A program made the position numbers and the translations under genes. The notes below the pieces were generated by a model. It did not search any database. It had not been told where the DNA came from and worked only from the letters and a program-made list of their open reading frames with translations. Positions 44,585-54,465 of a stretch of 64,000 nt of DNA are shown in pieces. Positions within the stretch are counted from its first letter, which is position 1. Every line of letters starts with the position of its first letter. Origin of the DNA: Chromohalobacter beijerinckii (lineage in GTDB: Bacteria; Pseudomonadota; Gammaproteobacteria; Pseudomonadales; Halomonadaceae); assembly GCF_023061185.1 (NCBI RefSeq), contig NZ_JAKGAK010000006.1:1-64000 (forward strand), in the 5' to 3' direction.

Positions 44585-46261
44585 GGCCCCGGGGCGCGCG
44601 TGGCGAATCGCTCGACTGAGCAGGATGACGGGAATGACGCCGACCAGGACGATGGCCAACGATGACGAGGCGGCCTCTGCCAGGCGCTCGTCGGCGGCCA
44701 GGTTGTGCGCGCGTACCGCCAGGGTGTCGAAATCGAAGGGGCGCAGGATCACCGTCGCGGGCAATTCCTTCATGACATCGACGAAGACCAGCAGCAGGGC
44801 CGCCCACAGGCTGCCTCTCATGAGCGGGGTATGAACGCGCCGGAGGGTGCCGCCGGCGGTCTGGCCCAGCGTGCGGGACGCCGCATCCATGCCGGGGGTG
44901 ACCTTGGCCAGGCTCGCTTCCACGGTATTGAACGATACCGCCAGAAAGCGCACGACATAGGCATATATCAAGACGAAGGCCGTCCCGCTCAGTATCAGAC
45001 CGGTCTCAATGCCGAGCTGACCGTTCAACCAGGCATAGAGGTGGCGGTCGACCCAGGTGAGAGGGATCAGAATCCCCACCGCGACGACCGAGCCGGGCAC
45101 GGCATAGCCCATGGCGGCGATGCGCGTGGCCGTCCGGGTGGTGCGGCCGGGATGCAGGCGCACGCCATAGCTGAGCACGAGCGCGAGGCCCACGGCGACC
45201 AGTGCCGCGAGGGCCGCGAGCATGAGGCTGTTGCCGGCGTAGTCCAGGAACCGGGCGCCGAGAACGTCATCGCCCGTCTCCAGGGCGAGGTCGGCGAGAA
45301 TGACGCCGGGCAGCACGAAGCCGATGCCGATGGGCAAGGCACAGGCGAGGCAGGCGCCCCAGGCATGCCAGCCGCGGAGGGTGAACTCCGGCAATTGGCG
45401 ATAGCGGCCGGTAGTGTGGAAGTATCGACGGCGGCCGCGCGAGAGGCGTTCCAGGGCGACCACGATGATCACGAAGGCCAGCAGGCAGGCAGCCAGTTGC
45501 GCGGCGGCGACGGGTTCGCCCATGCCGAACCAGGTGCGATAGATCCCCGTGGTGAAGGTGTCCACGCCGAAGTACTGCACCGCGCCGAACTCGTTGAGCG
45601 TTTCCATCAATACCAGAGAGACGCCGCCGATGATCGCCGGTCGCGCCAGTGGTACGGCGACCGTCGTGAACAGTCGCCAGGGACCACGCCCCAGCGTGCG
45701 CCCCACATCCAGCACGCAGGCCGACTGTTCGAGGAATGCCGCGCGGGTGAGCAGGTAGACGTAGGGGTAGAGCACCAGGGTGATCAGCAGCGTGGCGCCG
45801 CCCAGCGAGCGGATATTGGGAAAGACGTAGTCCCCGTGGTCCCAGCCGAAGAGCGCGCGCAGTTCGCTTTGCAGGGGGCCGGCGTACTGCAGGAAGTCGG
45901 TATAGGCGTAGGCGATGACGTAAGTGGGCACGGCCAGGGGCAACAGCAGCGCCCACTCGAAGACGCGGCGGCCCGGAAAGCGGCACATGGCGATCAGCCA
46001 GGCGGTGCCGGTTCCGATGACGGTCGTGCCGATGCCGACGCCCAGCGCCAGCCAGAGGGTGTTGGTGAGGTACCCGGTGAGCACGGTGTCCGCGAGATGC
46101 GCCCAGATCGCCCGCGAAGGGATCAGCACGTGCACGAGGACCGTGATGACCGGCAGGGCCACGCTCAGTGCAACGCCAAGCGTCACCAGGCTCCAGGGGT
46201 CGACATGCCGACGGTGTCGGGAACGGAAGAAGAAGGCCGGTCGGCTACCGAAGAGTGGCAT
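44558..46261 (-). CDS. fbpB: Ferric-iron ABC permease, fused double permease (FbpB-like)
   Basis: 567 aa from ATG 46261 (AAGGAACG upstream). Two homologous halves of about six helices each are visible, each with a coupling loop: SACVLDVGRTLGRGPWRLFTTVAVPLARP in the first, GMDAASRTLGQTAGGTLRRV in the second. This fused layout is typical of FbpB/SfuB permeases. It reads towards fbpC, overlapping its 3' end, so expression must come from its own promoter. Confidence 0.87.
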   Translation of the reverse strand: MPLFGSRPAFFFRSRHRRHVDPWSLVTLGVALSVALPVITVLVHVLIPSRAIWAHLADTVLTGYLTNTLWLALGVGIGTTVIGTGTAWLIAMCRFPGRRVFEWALLLPLAVPTYVIAYAYTDFLQYAGPLQSELRALFGWDHGDYVFPNIRSLGGATLLITLVLYPYVYLLTRAAFLEQSACVLDVGRTLGRGPWRLFTTVAVPLARPAIIGGVSLVLMETLNEFGAVQYFGVDTFTTGIYRTWFGMGEPVAAAQLAACLLAFVIIVVALERLSRGRRRYFHTTGRYRQLPEFTLRGWHAWGACLACALPIGIGFVLPGVILADLALETGDDVLGARFLDYAGNSLMLAALAALVAVGLALVLSYGVRLHPGRTTRTATRIAAMGYAVPGSVVAVGILIPLTWVDRHLYAWLNGQLGIETGLILSGTAFVLIYAYVVRFLAVSFNTVEASLAKVTPGMDAASRTLGQTAGGTLRRVHTPLMRGSLWAALLLVFVDVMKELPATVILRPFDFDTLAVRAHNLAADERLAEAASSSLAIVLVGVIPVILLSRAIRHARPGASGGKREAL

Positions 46262-46455
46262 GTCACGTTCCTTTGGCGGGCGGCGATGAGATGCGGGTGA
46301 GACGCGCTGGCAACTGCGAATGCTATCATCTTCGCCGTATAGCGACATCGCCCATCGGGCGCGGAGGCGTCGTTTCGTCGGTGTGTCCTCAAGCGTCGTG
46401 GGGGCAAATTAGTGTATCCTACTCGCCCCTGTAGACCGTCCGGTGAACGCGAGTT

Positions 46456-47508
46456 ATGAAAATCAAGAAGCGACTTTATACGGCGCTGGCATTGGTCGTG
46501 TTGGTGCTGGCGGCCCTCGCTTGGGGGATACATTGGTGGCAGACCGGCCGCTTCTTCGAAGAGACCGATAACGCTTACGTGCATGCCGACAGTGTGGCGG
46601 TGCGCGCCGAGGTCAGCGGGCGTGTCGACGAGGTCGCAGTGTCCGACAACCAGCGCGTCGAGGCCGGCGATATTCTGGTGAAGCTCGACCCCAGCGATGC
46701 CAAGTCTCAACTTGCCCAAGCCCAGGCGGCGTTGGCCGTGGCCCAAGCCAACGCTGTCAGTGCCGATCGCCAAGTCGAGCAGCAACGTGCGTCGATCGAC
46801 GAAGCCAAGGCCCAGGTGACGTCGGCGCAGGCGGATCTCGAGCAGGCACGCTTGCATCTCGAACGCTCGAAGCGCCTGGCCGAGAAGAACTATGCTTCTC
46901 AGCAAGAGTATCAGGACGACCAAGCGGCGGTTCAGGTTGCGGAAGCGACGCTCGCGGCGCGGCGTGCCACGTTGTCGTCGTCACGCAAGCAGCTCGACGT
47001 GCTCGAGGCCGAAAGCGACAGTGCCAAGGCCAACATCGAGTCCGCCCGGGCCGATGTCGATAACGCTCGCCACCAACTCGACAAGACGCGTCTGACGGCG
47101 CCGGTGGATGGCGTGATCGGCAACAAGACGGTCGAGGTCGGCACGCTGGCCCAGCCGTCGTTGACCTTGATGCAATTGGTGCCGATTCGCTCGGCCTACG
47201 TCATTGCCAATTACAAGGAAACCCAGACCGCACGCATGCGGCCGGGGCAGTCGGTGTCGTTGCACGTCGATGCCTATCCCGATACCGAGTTCGAGGGCGT
47301 CGTCGATAGCTTGGCGCCTGCCACGGGCTCGCGCTTCAGTCTGTTGCCACAAGATAACGCCACCGGCAACTTCAACAAGATCGTCCAGCGAGTGCCGGTG
47401 CGTATTCGCGTGACGGGGCCGGATGATGCCCTGGAGCGCTTGCGCGATGGCCTCTCGGTGGTGCCGTCGGTGGATACGCGCGACCTCGACCCCGAGGGCG
47501 ACGACTAA
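46456..47508 (+). CDS. emrA: Membrane-fusion protein of a multidrug efflux pump (EmrA/HlyD-like)
   Basis: 350 aa. A single N-terminal membrane helix (LALVVLVLAALAWGIHWW) is followed by the lipoyl half-motif VRAEVSGRVDEVAVSDNQRVEAGD, a long coiled coil rich in Gln/Ala (about residues 85-215, e.g. QAQAALAVAQANAVSAD) and the second half TAPVDGVIGNKTVEVGTLAQ. It bridges the inner-membrane EmrB-like pump to an outer-membrane channel. The stop codon touches the ATG of emrB. Confidence 0.88.
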   Translation: MKIKKRLYTALALVVLVLAALAWGIHWWQTGRFFEETDNAYVHADSVAVRAEVSGRVDEVAVSDNQRVEAGDILVKLDPSDAKSQLAQAQAALAVAQANAVSADRQVEQQRASIDEAKAQVTSAQADLEQARLHLERSKRLAEKNYASQQEYQDDQAAVQVAEATLAARRATLSSSRKQLDVLEAESDSAKANIESARADVDNARHQLDKTRLTAPVDGVIGNKTVEVGTLAQPSLTLMQLVPIRSAYVIANYKETQTARMRPGQSVSLHVDAYPDTEFEGVVDSLAPATGSRFSLLPQDNATGNFNKIVQRVPVRIRVTGPDDALERLRDGLSVVPSVDTRDLDPEGDD

Positions 47509-49059
47509 ATGGCCGAGGCGACCGCAACCGACTCGTCGGGCCCGCAGGAAGCCCCGTCACGACGCACCCAACTGGCCTTCGTGGCGGCGGTGTTCGGTAT
47601 GTTCATGGCGATTCTGGATATCCAGATCGTCGCCAGTTCCCTCAACGAGATCCAGGCCGGCGTTTCGGCCAGCGCCGATGAAATCTCTTGGGTTCAGACC
47701 TCTTATCTGATCGCCGAGATCATCATGATTCCGCTGTCGGGCATGCTGACGCGGATTCTGTCCACCCGAGTCGCGCTCGTGACCTCGTGCCTGGGCTTCA
47801 CGCTGGCGAGCCTCGGCTGCGCCATGGCGAATTCCATCGAATCGCTGATCGTGCTGCGCGCCATTCAAGGCTTCATGGGCGGGGCGATGATCCCTATCGC
47901 CTATGCCATTAGCTTCAGTGTCTTTCCGCGGCGCATGATGGGAACGGTGCAGGGTGTGATGGGCCTGGTGGCGACTCTGGCCCCGTCGATCGGGCCCACC
48001 GTGGGCGGTTACATCACCGAGTTCGCGAGCTGGCATTGGCTGTTTCTCGCCAATCTCGTGCCTGGCGTGCTGGTCTCGCTGGCGGTGTGGCGGTTGCTGG
48101 ATATCGACCGTCCCGACCATCGGGCGCTGCGCCATCTCGATCTCATCGGCCTGGCGCTTTTGGCCCTGTTTCTAGGCACGCTGGAGTTTTCGCTGGAAGA
48201 AGGCCCTGGCGATGACTGGTTCGCCAGCCGTACGATCCTCATCGCCGCCATCGTCTGCGCGCTCACCTCGGTGGGGTTCTTCTGGCGCGCTCTACGCCAC
48301 CGTCATCCCATCGTCGACTTGCGTGCCTTCGTCAATCTCAACTTCGCCGTGGGGGCGTGGCTAGGGTTCGTGGTGGGGATCGGCTTGTATGGCCTTGTGT
48401 ATCTGCTGCCGCTGTTTCTGGGTAACGTGCGTGGCTATTCGGCCTTACAGATCGGCGAGGTCATGATCGTGACCGGGGTGGCGATGTTTTTGACCGCGCC
48501 GCTAGTGGGGCGTGCCTCGGACAAGGTCGACCTGCGTGCCTTGCTGTTGCTGGGTATGCTGTTGACCGGTATCGGCACGGTAATGAATGCCAACCTGACC
48601 GCCGAATCGGGCTTCGACACGTTCTTCTGGCCGCAGGTGGTGCGCGGCGTGGGATTGGTGATGTGCTTGATCCCGACCTCGCGCATTGCTTTCGGCACCT
48701 TGCCGCCGAGCGAGGTCGGCAATGCCAGCGGTCTGTTCAACGTGATGCGCAATCTTGGCGGGGCGGTGGGCCTGGCGCTGCTGGATACGATTCGCGACTG
48801 GCGGGAAGACTACCACTGGAATCAGCTGATTCCTGCCATCGATCAAGGCCGCGAGGTGGTCAACGCGACCCAGGCGCAGTATCAGCAGCTGCTGGCGTCG
48901 ACCGGCGACCCACAGACGGCCTCGGTCGAGATGATGGCGCGGACCCTGCTCGAGCAGAGCATGGTCATGGCCTACAACGATATCTTCTTGTGGCTGGGCG
49001 CGTTGTACCTGTTGGTGGCGCCGTTGATTCTGCTACTGAAAAAGCCCCAGCACGCTTGA
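47509..49059 (+). CDS. emrB: DHA2-family MFS multidrug transporter (EmrB-like)
   Basis: 516 aa with about fourteen hydrophobic segments, typical of drug:H+ antiporters of the DHA2 family. The motif-C-like stretch GLVATLAPSIGPTVGGYI and MAILDIQIVASSLNEIQAG in helix 1 are diagnostic. It begins one base after the emrA stop, so the two form an operon exporting hydrophobic compounds. Confidence 0.9.
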   Translation: MAEATATDSSGPQEAPSRRTQLAFVAAVFGMFMAILDIQIVASSLNEIQAGVSASADEISWVQTSYLIAEIIMIPLSGMLTRILSTRVALVTSCLGFTLASLGCAMANSIESLIVLRAIQGFMGGAMIPIAYAISFSVFPRRMMGTVQGVMGLVATLAPSIGPTVGGYITEFASWHWLFLANLVPGVLVSLAVWRLLDIDRPDHRALRHLDLIGLALLALFLGTLEFSLEEGPGDDWFASRTILIAAIVCALTSVGFFWRALRHRHPIVDLRAFVNLNFAVGAWLGFVVGIGLYGLVYLLPLFLGNVRGYSALQIGEVMIVTGVAMFLTAPLVGRASDKVDLRALLLLGMLLTGIGTVMNANLTAESGFDTFFWPQVVRGVGLVMCLIPTSRIAFGTLPPSEVGNASGLFNVMRNLGGAVGLALLDTIRDWREDYHWNQLIPAIDQGREVVNATQAQYQQLLASTGDPQTASVEMMARTLLEQSMVMAYNDIFLWLGALYLLVAPLILLLKKPQHA

Positions 49060-49106
49060 TTCATGTACCAGCGGCCGAGGCAACAGTCGTCCAGCAAAGC
49101 AGTCGC

Positions 49107-49376
49107 TCAGTAATGTGGAGGAATCTCGTCGCTAGGCGTCGGGGCGTCGTCATCGCTCATATGATCGACGCTTTGACGCAGGTTCCGCAGGCGTTCACGC
49201 AGCATGTCATTGGTGCGTTCGAGCTGGGCCACGCGGCGGTCCTGCGCAGCCAGCGCTTGGTCGAGCGTGTCCAGCCAGTCTTCCTGGTAGGCGAGTCGGG
49301 ACTCCAGTGCGTCGAGGCGGTCGCGCGTGGCGTCCTCGGTCATGCTAGAATCTTTCGACGGTGTGTCACCGTTCAT
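49107..49376 (-). CDS. slyX: SlyX protein
   Basis: 89 aa from ATG 49376, chosen for the well-placed AAGGTG; a second ATG at 49343 would give 78 aa, closer to E. coli SlyX (72 aa). The coiled-coil core ([20 protein letters not shown], then [18 protein letters not shown]) and the C-terminal DEIPPHY are diagnostic of SlyX. The molecular function is not known. Confidence 0.88.
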   Translation of the reverse strand: MNGDTPSKDSSMTEDATRDRLDALESRLAYQEDWLDTLDQALAAQDRRVAQLERTNDMLRERLRNLRQSVDHMSDDDAPTPSDEIPPHY

Positions 49377-49525
49377 TTCTGGCACCTTATACAATGCGTT
49401 CAAGAGCATTGTGTTCAAAAGTTGTGTTCATCACGTCGCGTAGTTACTGCGCAACTCATGTCGGCTCTGGACGCGCTCAGGCGCCAAGGAGCATTTCCAT
49501 CGGACAACAAGAGATATCGAGGTCC

Positions 49526-49993
49526 ATGAATCGTAAGATATTCCTACGTTGTAGTCTCATCAGTGTTCTGTTGGCCATTCCTTCTCCACTGTTGATCGCA
49601 CTGTTCGTGACGCTGACCGGCAGCGTACTGGAGTTTTCCTTGCTGCTGGAGGCCGATGGCATCGCCATCGCCTATAGCGCCACGGCCTTGGCCGTGTTCG
49701 TGCTGCTGTTGCTGGGAACGCTGAGTACGCAAGCCTTGGCTCCGCAGTCGCGGCAGCTGGCGCATCTCGCTGAGTTGGAAAACGACGACCGCGAGATTGG
49801 CGAAGTGAAGTGGTTCAACGTCAACAAAGGGTACGGTTTCATCACCCGCGATAGCGGCGAGGACGTGTTCGTGCATTTTCGCGCCATCCGCGGCAAGGGA
49901 CATCGCACGCTCGCGGAAGGTCAGAAGGTCCGCTATCACGTCATCGAAAACGAGCGTGGCCTGCAGGCCGATGATGTGACCGTTATTTCCTGA
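49526..49993 (+). CDS. Membrane-anchored cold-shock-domain protein
   Basis: 155 aa from ATG 49526. Two hydrophobic helices (about residues 9-32 and 43-65) are followed by a complete cold-shock domain ([20 protein letters not shown], then DVFVHFRAI and [20 protein letters not shown]) with RNP1 (KGYGFI) and RNP2 (VFVHF). Free CspA-type proteins are ~70 aa and soluble; here the nucleic-acid-binding domain is tethered to the inner membrane facing the cytosol. Similar fusions exist in relatives, but their role is unclear. Confidence 0.85.
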   Translation: MNRKIFLRCSLISVLLAIPSPLLIALFVTLTGSVLEFSLLLEADGIAIAYSATALAVFVLLLLGTLSTQALAPQSRQLAHLAELENDDREIGEVKWFNVNKGYGFITRDSGEDVFVHFRAIRGKGHRTLAEGQKVRYHVIENERGLQADDVTVIS

Positions 49994-50019
49994 CCGCAGA
50001 CCTGCTACGCAGGCATGAC

Positions 50020-50056
50020 AACGCCCCGTCCGGCTGGTATCGGACGGGGCGTTTCA
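50020..50056 (+). terminator. Terminator after the cold-shock-domain gene
   Basis: A 13-bp perfect stem (50020-50032 with 50041-50053) around an 8-nt loop, followed by TTT. It lies 27 bp beyond the stop codon and separates this gene from the convergent dapE cluster. Confidence 0.75.
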
Positions 50057-50134
50057 CGTTGGCGGCTACGTATCGTCATGGGGCGGTGGGTCATCCACAT
50101 CGGCACGCGCCTATGCCTCGCCAATCGGTATTGT

Positions 50135-50524
50135 TTATTGTCCCGAGTCTGGCCAGTCGATGGCGCCTTCCTCGCCGTCCGCGCGGACGCGCCAGAAACG
50201 GTCCGGCTCGTCGCCGGGCTGCCACCCGCCCAATGAGCAACGCACCTCGCAGCCGAGTGCCCGCGCCGCATCACGTGCGCAGTCCACATCACGCGGCCAG
50301 GGGGTATGCGAACTGTCGAACCACAGACTGGCGAAGCCATCGGCGGCATGGGTGACCAGCAGAATGGGGACCTCACTATCGGCATGGCGCGCCTGGGTTC
50401 GCCACTGGCGCTTGCCGCGCTTGACCAGCGTGGGTAGTTCGTCGAAGTGTACGGCGAGCCAGCGTTGCACGGTCTCGATGTCGGCCTCGGCCAGATAGAT
50501 CTCGATGTCGGGGTAGCGCTCCAC
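50135..50524 (-). CDS. Conserved-type hypothetical protein, 129 aa
   Basis: A soluble, acidic protein with Trp-rich segments (TVQRWLAVHFDELP, then GFASLWFDSSHTPWP and LGGWQPGDEPDRFWRV). It begins 8 bp after dapE in the same direction, so it shares that operon. No family was recognised. Composition and codon use match the neighbours, so it is a real gene. Confidence 0.65.
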   Translation of the reverse strand: MERYPDIEIYLAEADIETVQRWLAVHFDELPTLVKRGKRQWRTQARHADSEVPILLVTHAADGFASLWFDSSHTPWPRDVDCARDAARALGCEVRCSLGGWQPGDEPDRFWRVRADGEEGAIDWPDSGQ

Positions 50525-50532
50525 GGCGGACC

Positions 50533-51690
50533 TCAGGTAAGCAAGCGTTGCATGATGGTCGTATAGAGACGGCTTAGCGTCTCCAGATCGGCGGCGCGTA
50601 TGCGTTCGTCGACCTTGTGTATCGTGGCGTTGGTCGGGCCCAGCTCGATGACTTGCGCGCCCAGCGTGGCGACGAATCGGCCATCCGAGGTGCCGCCGCC
50701 GGTCGACAGCTGCGGCCGATAGCCGAGCATGTCTTCCACGCTGGCCACGGTGGCATCGACCAGGGCGCCCCCGGTGGTGAGGAAGGGGTCACCGTTGAGC
50801 GTCCAGTCGAGCGTGTAGTCGAGCGCAAAATCATCCAGGATCTCGGCGGTGCGCGTCTTCAACGCCTCGGCGGTGACCTCCGTGGAGAAGCGGAAATTGA
50901 AGACCACTTCCAGTTGACCGGGAATCACATTGGTCGCCCCTGTACCGGCCTGGAGGTTGGATATCTGGAAGCTGGTCGCGGGGAAGAAGTCGTTGCCGGT
51001 ATCCCAATGCTCGGCAGCTAGCGCGGCTAATGCCGGGGTCGCCTCGTGCACGGGATTGCGTGCCAGATGCGGGTAGGCGACATGGCCCTGGACGCCCTTG
51101 ACGCGCAGCACGCCACCCAGCGAACCGCGGCGCCCATTCTTTAAGGTATCGCCCACGCGTTCGCTGGACGAGGGTTCGCCGACGATGCAGTAATCCGGGG
51201 CGATGCCGCGTTCGCGCAAGTGCTCGACCACCGCTCGGGTCCCGTGAACGGCGGGGCCTTCCTCGTCGGCGGTGATCAGAAAGCCGATGCGACCGGGATG
51301 CGCCGGGTGCGCGGCGAGGAAGTCTTCCACGGCGGTGATCATTGCCGCCAGGCTGCCTTTCATGTCCGCCGCGCCACGTCCGCAAAGCATGCCTGTGGCG
51401 TCGATGCACGGCTCGAAGGGCGGATATTCCCAATCGCTTTCGGGGCCGGTGGGTACTACATCGGTATGCCCGGCGAACACCAGCATGGGGCCGCTATCGC
51501 CGCGGGTGGCCCAGAAGTTGTCGACCTCGCCGATACGCAAGCGTTCGACATGAAATCCCAGCTGCTCCAGACGCGCGATCATCAGCGCCTGGCAGCCGGC
51601 GTCGTCCGGGGTCACCGAACGACGACGCAGCAACTCGAAGGCCAGCGCCAGGGTCGGCGACGCTGGCGTAGTGCGATCAGTTGTGGGCAT
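50533..51690 (-). CDS. dapE: Succinyl-diaminopimelate desuccinylase
   Basis: 385 aa from ATG 51690 (E. coli 375). It releases L,L-diaminopimelate from its succinyl form. Zinc ligands and catalytic residues are visible in [45 protein letters not shown] and [14 protein letters not shown]. It overlaps the end of dapD by 14 bp, so the two are coupled. Confidence 0.93.
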   Translation of the reverse strand: MPTTDRTTPASPTLALAFELLRRRSVTPDDAGCQALMIARLEQLGFHVERLRIGEVDNFWATRGDSGPMLVFAGHTDVVPTGPESDWEYPPFEPCIDATGMLCGRGAADMKGSLAAMITAVEDFLAAHPAHPGRIGFLITADEEGPAVHGTRAVVEHLRERGIAPDYCIVGEPSSSERVGDTLKNGRRGSLGGVLRVKGVQGHVAYPHLARNPVHEATPALAALAAEHWDTGNDFFPATSFQISNLQAGTGATNVIPGQLEVVFNFRFSTEVTAEALKTRTAEILDDFALDYTLDWTLNGDPFLTTGGALVDATVASVEDMLGYRPQLSTGGGTSDGRFVATLGAQVIELGPTNATIHKVDERIRAADLETLSRLYTTIMQRLLT

Positions 51691-52702
51691 GCAGTGCCTC
51701 GTTGAGCGCCACGGCACTCTTGTTGGTCAGGCACTCGATGCGGCCGTTTTGCGAGTTGCGACGCAGCAGCAGATCGCTCTGGTTGGCCAGATCGCGACCG
51801 CTGACGGTCTGCACCAGCTCGCCCTGATCGTCGAGCACGGCGATCTTGGCACCGGCAGTGACGTAAAGACCGGCCTCCACCGTGCAGCGGTCGCCCAGCG
51901 GGATGCCGATGCCGGCGTTGGCGCCGATCAGGCAACCCTCACCGATGGAGATGATGATGTTGCCGCCGCCCGAGAGGGTGCCCATGGTCGAGCAGCCGCC
52001 GCCGAGATCCGAACCCTTGCCGATCACCACACCGGCGGAAATACGTCCCTCGACCATGCCCGGGCCTTCGGTGCCGGCATTGAAGTTGCAGAAGCCTTCA
52101 TGCATGACCGTGGTGCCCTCGCCGAGGTAAGCGCCCAGGCGCACGCGGGCGGTATCGCCGATGCGCACGCCCTTGGGCACTACGTAATCGGCCATCTTGG
52201 GGAACTTGTCGACGCAGTCGACCGTGAGCGGGCGGCCTTCGAGGCGCGCCTTGAGGCGCCGTGCACCAATTTCGTCGACATCGATGGGACCCTCGTTGGT
52301 CCAGGCGATGTTCTTGAGCAGGCCGAACATGCCGTCGAGCTTGATGCCGTGAGGCTTGACCAGACGATGCGAGAGTAGGTGCAGCTTGAGGTAGACCTCG
52401 GGCACGCTGGCCGGCGCATTATCTTCGTCGAGGAAGACGGCGACGAGCGGCCGCTGGCCAGCGGCGAAGGCGTCGGCCAATTCGGCTTGTTCGGTACCGC
52501 CGGCCTGACGCAGTGCCTCGGCGAGCGCCTGGCAGTGCTCGGGCAAGAAGCTGACCACGGCGTTGCCTGCCGGCGCGTTCAGCGCCTTGCGCGCCGCTGC
52601 GACCATGGCGTCATCGGGGTTGAGCAGCGGCGTCGGGTAGTAGACGTCCAGCCATTCACCTTGGGTGTTCTGATGGCCGATTCCGAGAGCGAAGCTCAGC
52701 AT
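51677..52702 (-). CDS. dapD: Tetrahydrodipicolinate N-succinyltransferase, long type
   Basis: 341 aa, the longer DapD of Pseudomonas/Halomonas type, not the 274-aa E. coli enzyme. The left-handed beta-helix repeats are clear ([20 protein letters not shown], then [20 protein letters not shown] and [20 protein letters not shown]). It succinylates tetrahydrodipicolinate in lysine and peptidoglycan-precursor synthesis. dapE follows with overlapping reading frames. Confidence 0.93.
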   Translation of the reverse strand: MLSFALGIGHQNTQGEWLDVYYPTPLLNPDDAMVAAARKALNAPAGNAVVSFLPEHCQALAEALRQAGGTEQAELADAFAAGQRPLVAVFLDEDNAPASVPEVYLKLHLLSHRLVKPHGIKLDGMFGLLKNIAWTNEGPIDVDEIGARRLKARLEGRPLTVDCVDKFPKMADYVVPKGVRIGDTARVRLGAYLGEGTTVMHEGFCNFNAGTEGPGMVEGRISAGVVIGKGSDLGGGCSTMGTLSGGGNIIISIGEGCLIGANAGIGIPLGDRCTVEAGLYVTAGAKIAVLDDQGELVQTVSGRDLANQSDLLLRRNSQNGRIECLTNKSAVALNEALHAHN

Positions 52703-52761
52703 GGGAAATCCTCGAAGGTTTGATGAAAAAGGTCAGTGATACGTGTAATGCCGGTGGGCAC

Positions 52762-53109
52762 CTAGGTCGACTGAAGAGCGCGATAAGCGTCGGCCTTGAA
52801 GCCCACCAGGAAATGATCCGGCGTTTCCAGCACGGGGCGCTTGAGCAGCGTCGGGTGCGCCAGCAGCAATGCACGGGCCCGATCGGCGTCGAGATCGCGC
52901 TTGTCGGCATCGTCCAGTCCGCGCCAGGTAGTGCTGCGCGTGTTGAGGAGCGTGTTCCAGTCGCTGCGGGCCAGAAAGGCATCGAGGCGCGCGGCGTCGA
53001 GGCCGCCCTCGCGCAGGTCATGATAACGATACGCGATGCCCAGGTCGTCGAGTGTGCGGCGTGCCTTGCGGCAGGTGTCGCAGGTCTTGATGCCGTAGAG
53101 CGTAACCAT
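52762..53109 (-). CDS. ArsC/Spx-fold protein (YffB-like)
   Basis: 115 aa from ATG 53109 (AGGAGG upstream). The thioredoxin-like ArsC family start MVTLYGIKTCDTCRKARRTL carries the Cys-x-x-Cys, and LKRPVLETPDHFLVGFK is the family's cis-Pro and substrate region. YffB-type proteins next to dap genes are common and are thought to be glutathione-dependent reductases; arsenate is not the proven substrate. Confidence 0.85.
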   Translation of the reverse strand: MVTLYGIKTCDTCRKARRTLDDLGIAYRYHDLREGGLDAARLDAFLARSDWNTLLNTRSTTWRGLDDADKRDLDADRARALLLAHPTLLKRPVLETPDHFLVGFKADAYRALQST

Positions 53110-53149
53110 GACGGCCTCCTCATGAGTGGTTGTAGTGTGGCGCGATGGA

Positions 53150-54349
53150 TCAGGCGCGGCGCTCGATGGAGCGTCGGATGCGCTGTGCCGCTTCGATGGT
53201 GGCGTCGAGCTCGGCGACCAGCGCCAGGCGCACGCGCCCCGCACCGGGGTTGCTGTGGGCACCGTCACGCGACATGTAGCGCCCAGGCAGCACGGTGACG
53301 TGTTCCTCGGCAAACAGGTCGCGGGCGAAGGCTTCATCGTTGCCGCTGGGCACCGCCGGCCACAGATAGAAGCTAGCGCGCGGCGTGGGGAAATCCATCA
53401 CCGGTGCCAGAATCTTTCCCACCGCGCTGAATTTTTCGCGATAGGCATCGCGGTTGGCCTGCACGTGCGCTTCGTCCTCCCAGGCGACGATCGAGGCATG
53501 CTGGGTGGTCAGCGGCATCGCGCAGCCGTGATAGGTGCGATAGCGCTTGAAGGGGGCGATCAACTCGGCATCGCCAGCCACGAAGCCCGAACGCAACCCA
53601 GGCAGGTTGGAGCGCTTGGACAGCGAATGAAACACCAGACAGCGGCGGTAGTCGTCGCGCCCCAGCGAGCGGCAGGCCTCGAGTAGCCCCGGCGGCGGTG
53701 CACTTTCGTCGAGATAGAGCTCGGAATAGCATTCGTCGGAGGCGATGAGGAAGTCGTGTTCGTCGGCCAGGGCGATCAGTTTTTGATACTCGGCCAGCGG
53801 CGTTACGGCACCGGTGGGGTTGCCCGGTGAACAGACGAAGACCAATTGCACGTCGCGCCAGGTAGCGGCGGGTACGGCGTCGAGATCGGGCAGGCAGCCG
53901 TTTTCTGGGGCGCAATCGAGATACAGCGGCGCGCCGCCGGCCAATAAGGTCGCCCCTTCGTAGATCTGATAAAACGGGTTGGGCATCGCCACCTTGGCGG
54001 GGCGCGTGCGATCCAGTGTGGCTTGGACGAAGGCGAAGATCGCCTCGCGGGTGCCGGTGACCGGCAGCACGTGGCGCTCGGGGTCGAGCGAGCCGGGTGT
54101 CAGCGCGTAACGTTGCGTCGCCCACCGGGCGATGGCGTCGCGCAATTCGGGCAGCCCCGCCGTGGCCGGATAGCGCGCGACCTCGCCCTCAAAGCGACGC
54201 AGTGCCTCGAGCACGGCCGCCGGCGGCGCATGACGTGGCTCGCCGATGGACAGCGCGATAGGCGATAGCGCGGGCGGCGTTACCTCGGCCTTGAGGGCGG
54301 CAAGCTTCTCGAAGGGATACGGCTTGAGGGCGTCGAGATCGGGATTCAT
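53150..54349 (-). CDS. dapC: Succinyldiaminopimelate transaminase
   Basis: 399 aa, fold-type I PLP enzyme. NPTGAVTPL, SDECYSELY and the PLP Lys in LVFHSLSKRSNLPGLRSGFV mark the DapC/DapL-like group. The start DALKPYPFEKLAALKAEV is typical of DapC. It aminates the succinylated intermediate between DapD and DapE, and the three genes are clustered here with yffB-like between them. Confidence 0.9.
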   Translation of the reverse strand: MNPDLDALKPYPFEKLAALKAEVTPPALSPIALSIGEPRHAPPAAVLEALRRFEGEVARYPATAGLPELRDAIARWATQRYALTPGSLDPERHVLPVTGTREAIFAFVQATLDRTRPAKVAMPNPFYQIYEGATLLAGGAPLYLDCAPENGCLPDLDAVPAATWRDVQLVFVCSPGNPTGAVTPLAEYQKLIALADEHDFLIASDECYSELYLDESAPPPGLLEACRSLGRDDYRRCLVFHSLSKRSNLPGLRSGFVAGDAELIAPFKRYRTYHGCAMPLTTQHASIVAWEDEAHVQANRDAYREKFSAVGKILAPVMDFPTPRASFYLWPAVPSGNDEAFARDLFAEEHVTVLPGRYMSRDGAHSNPGAGRVRLALVAELDATIEAAQRIRRSIERRA

Positions 54350-54465
54350 CAGTAATCCAGCAGCGAGTCCGGCGTCGCGGACATGGCGTTATTATGAAGG
54401 CGCGCGGCGCCATCGGCAGGGCCCGATTATAGGCAAGCCGGCCAAGGGCCTCAAATGAGGCTGGT

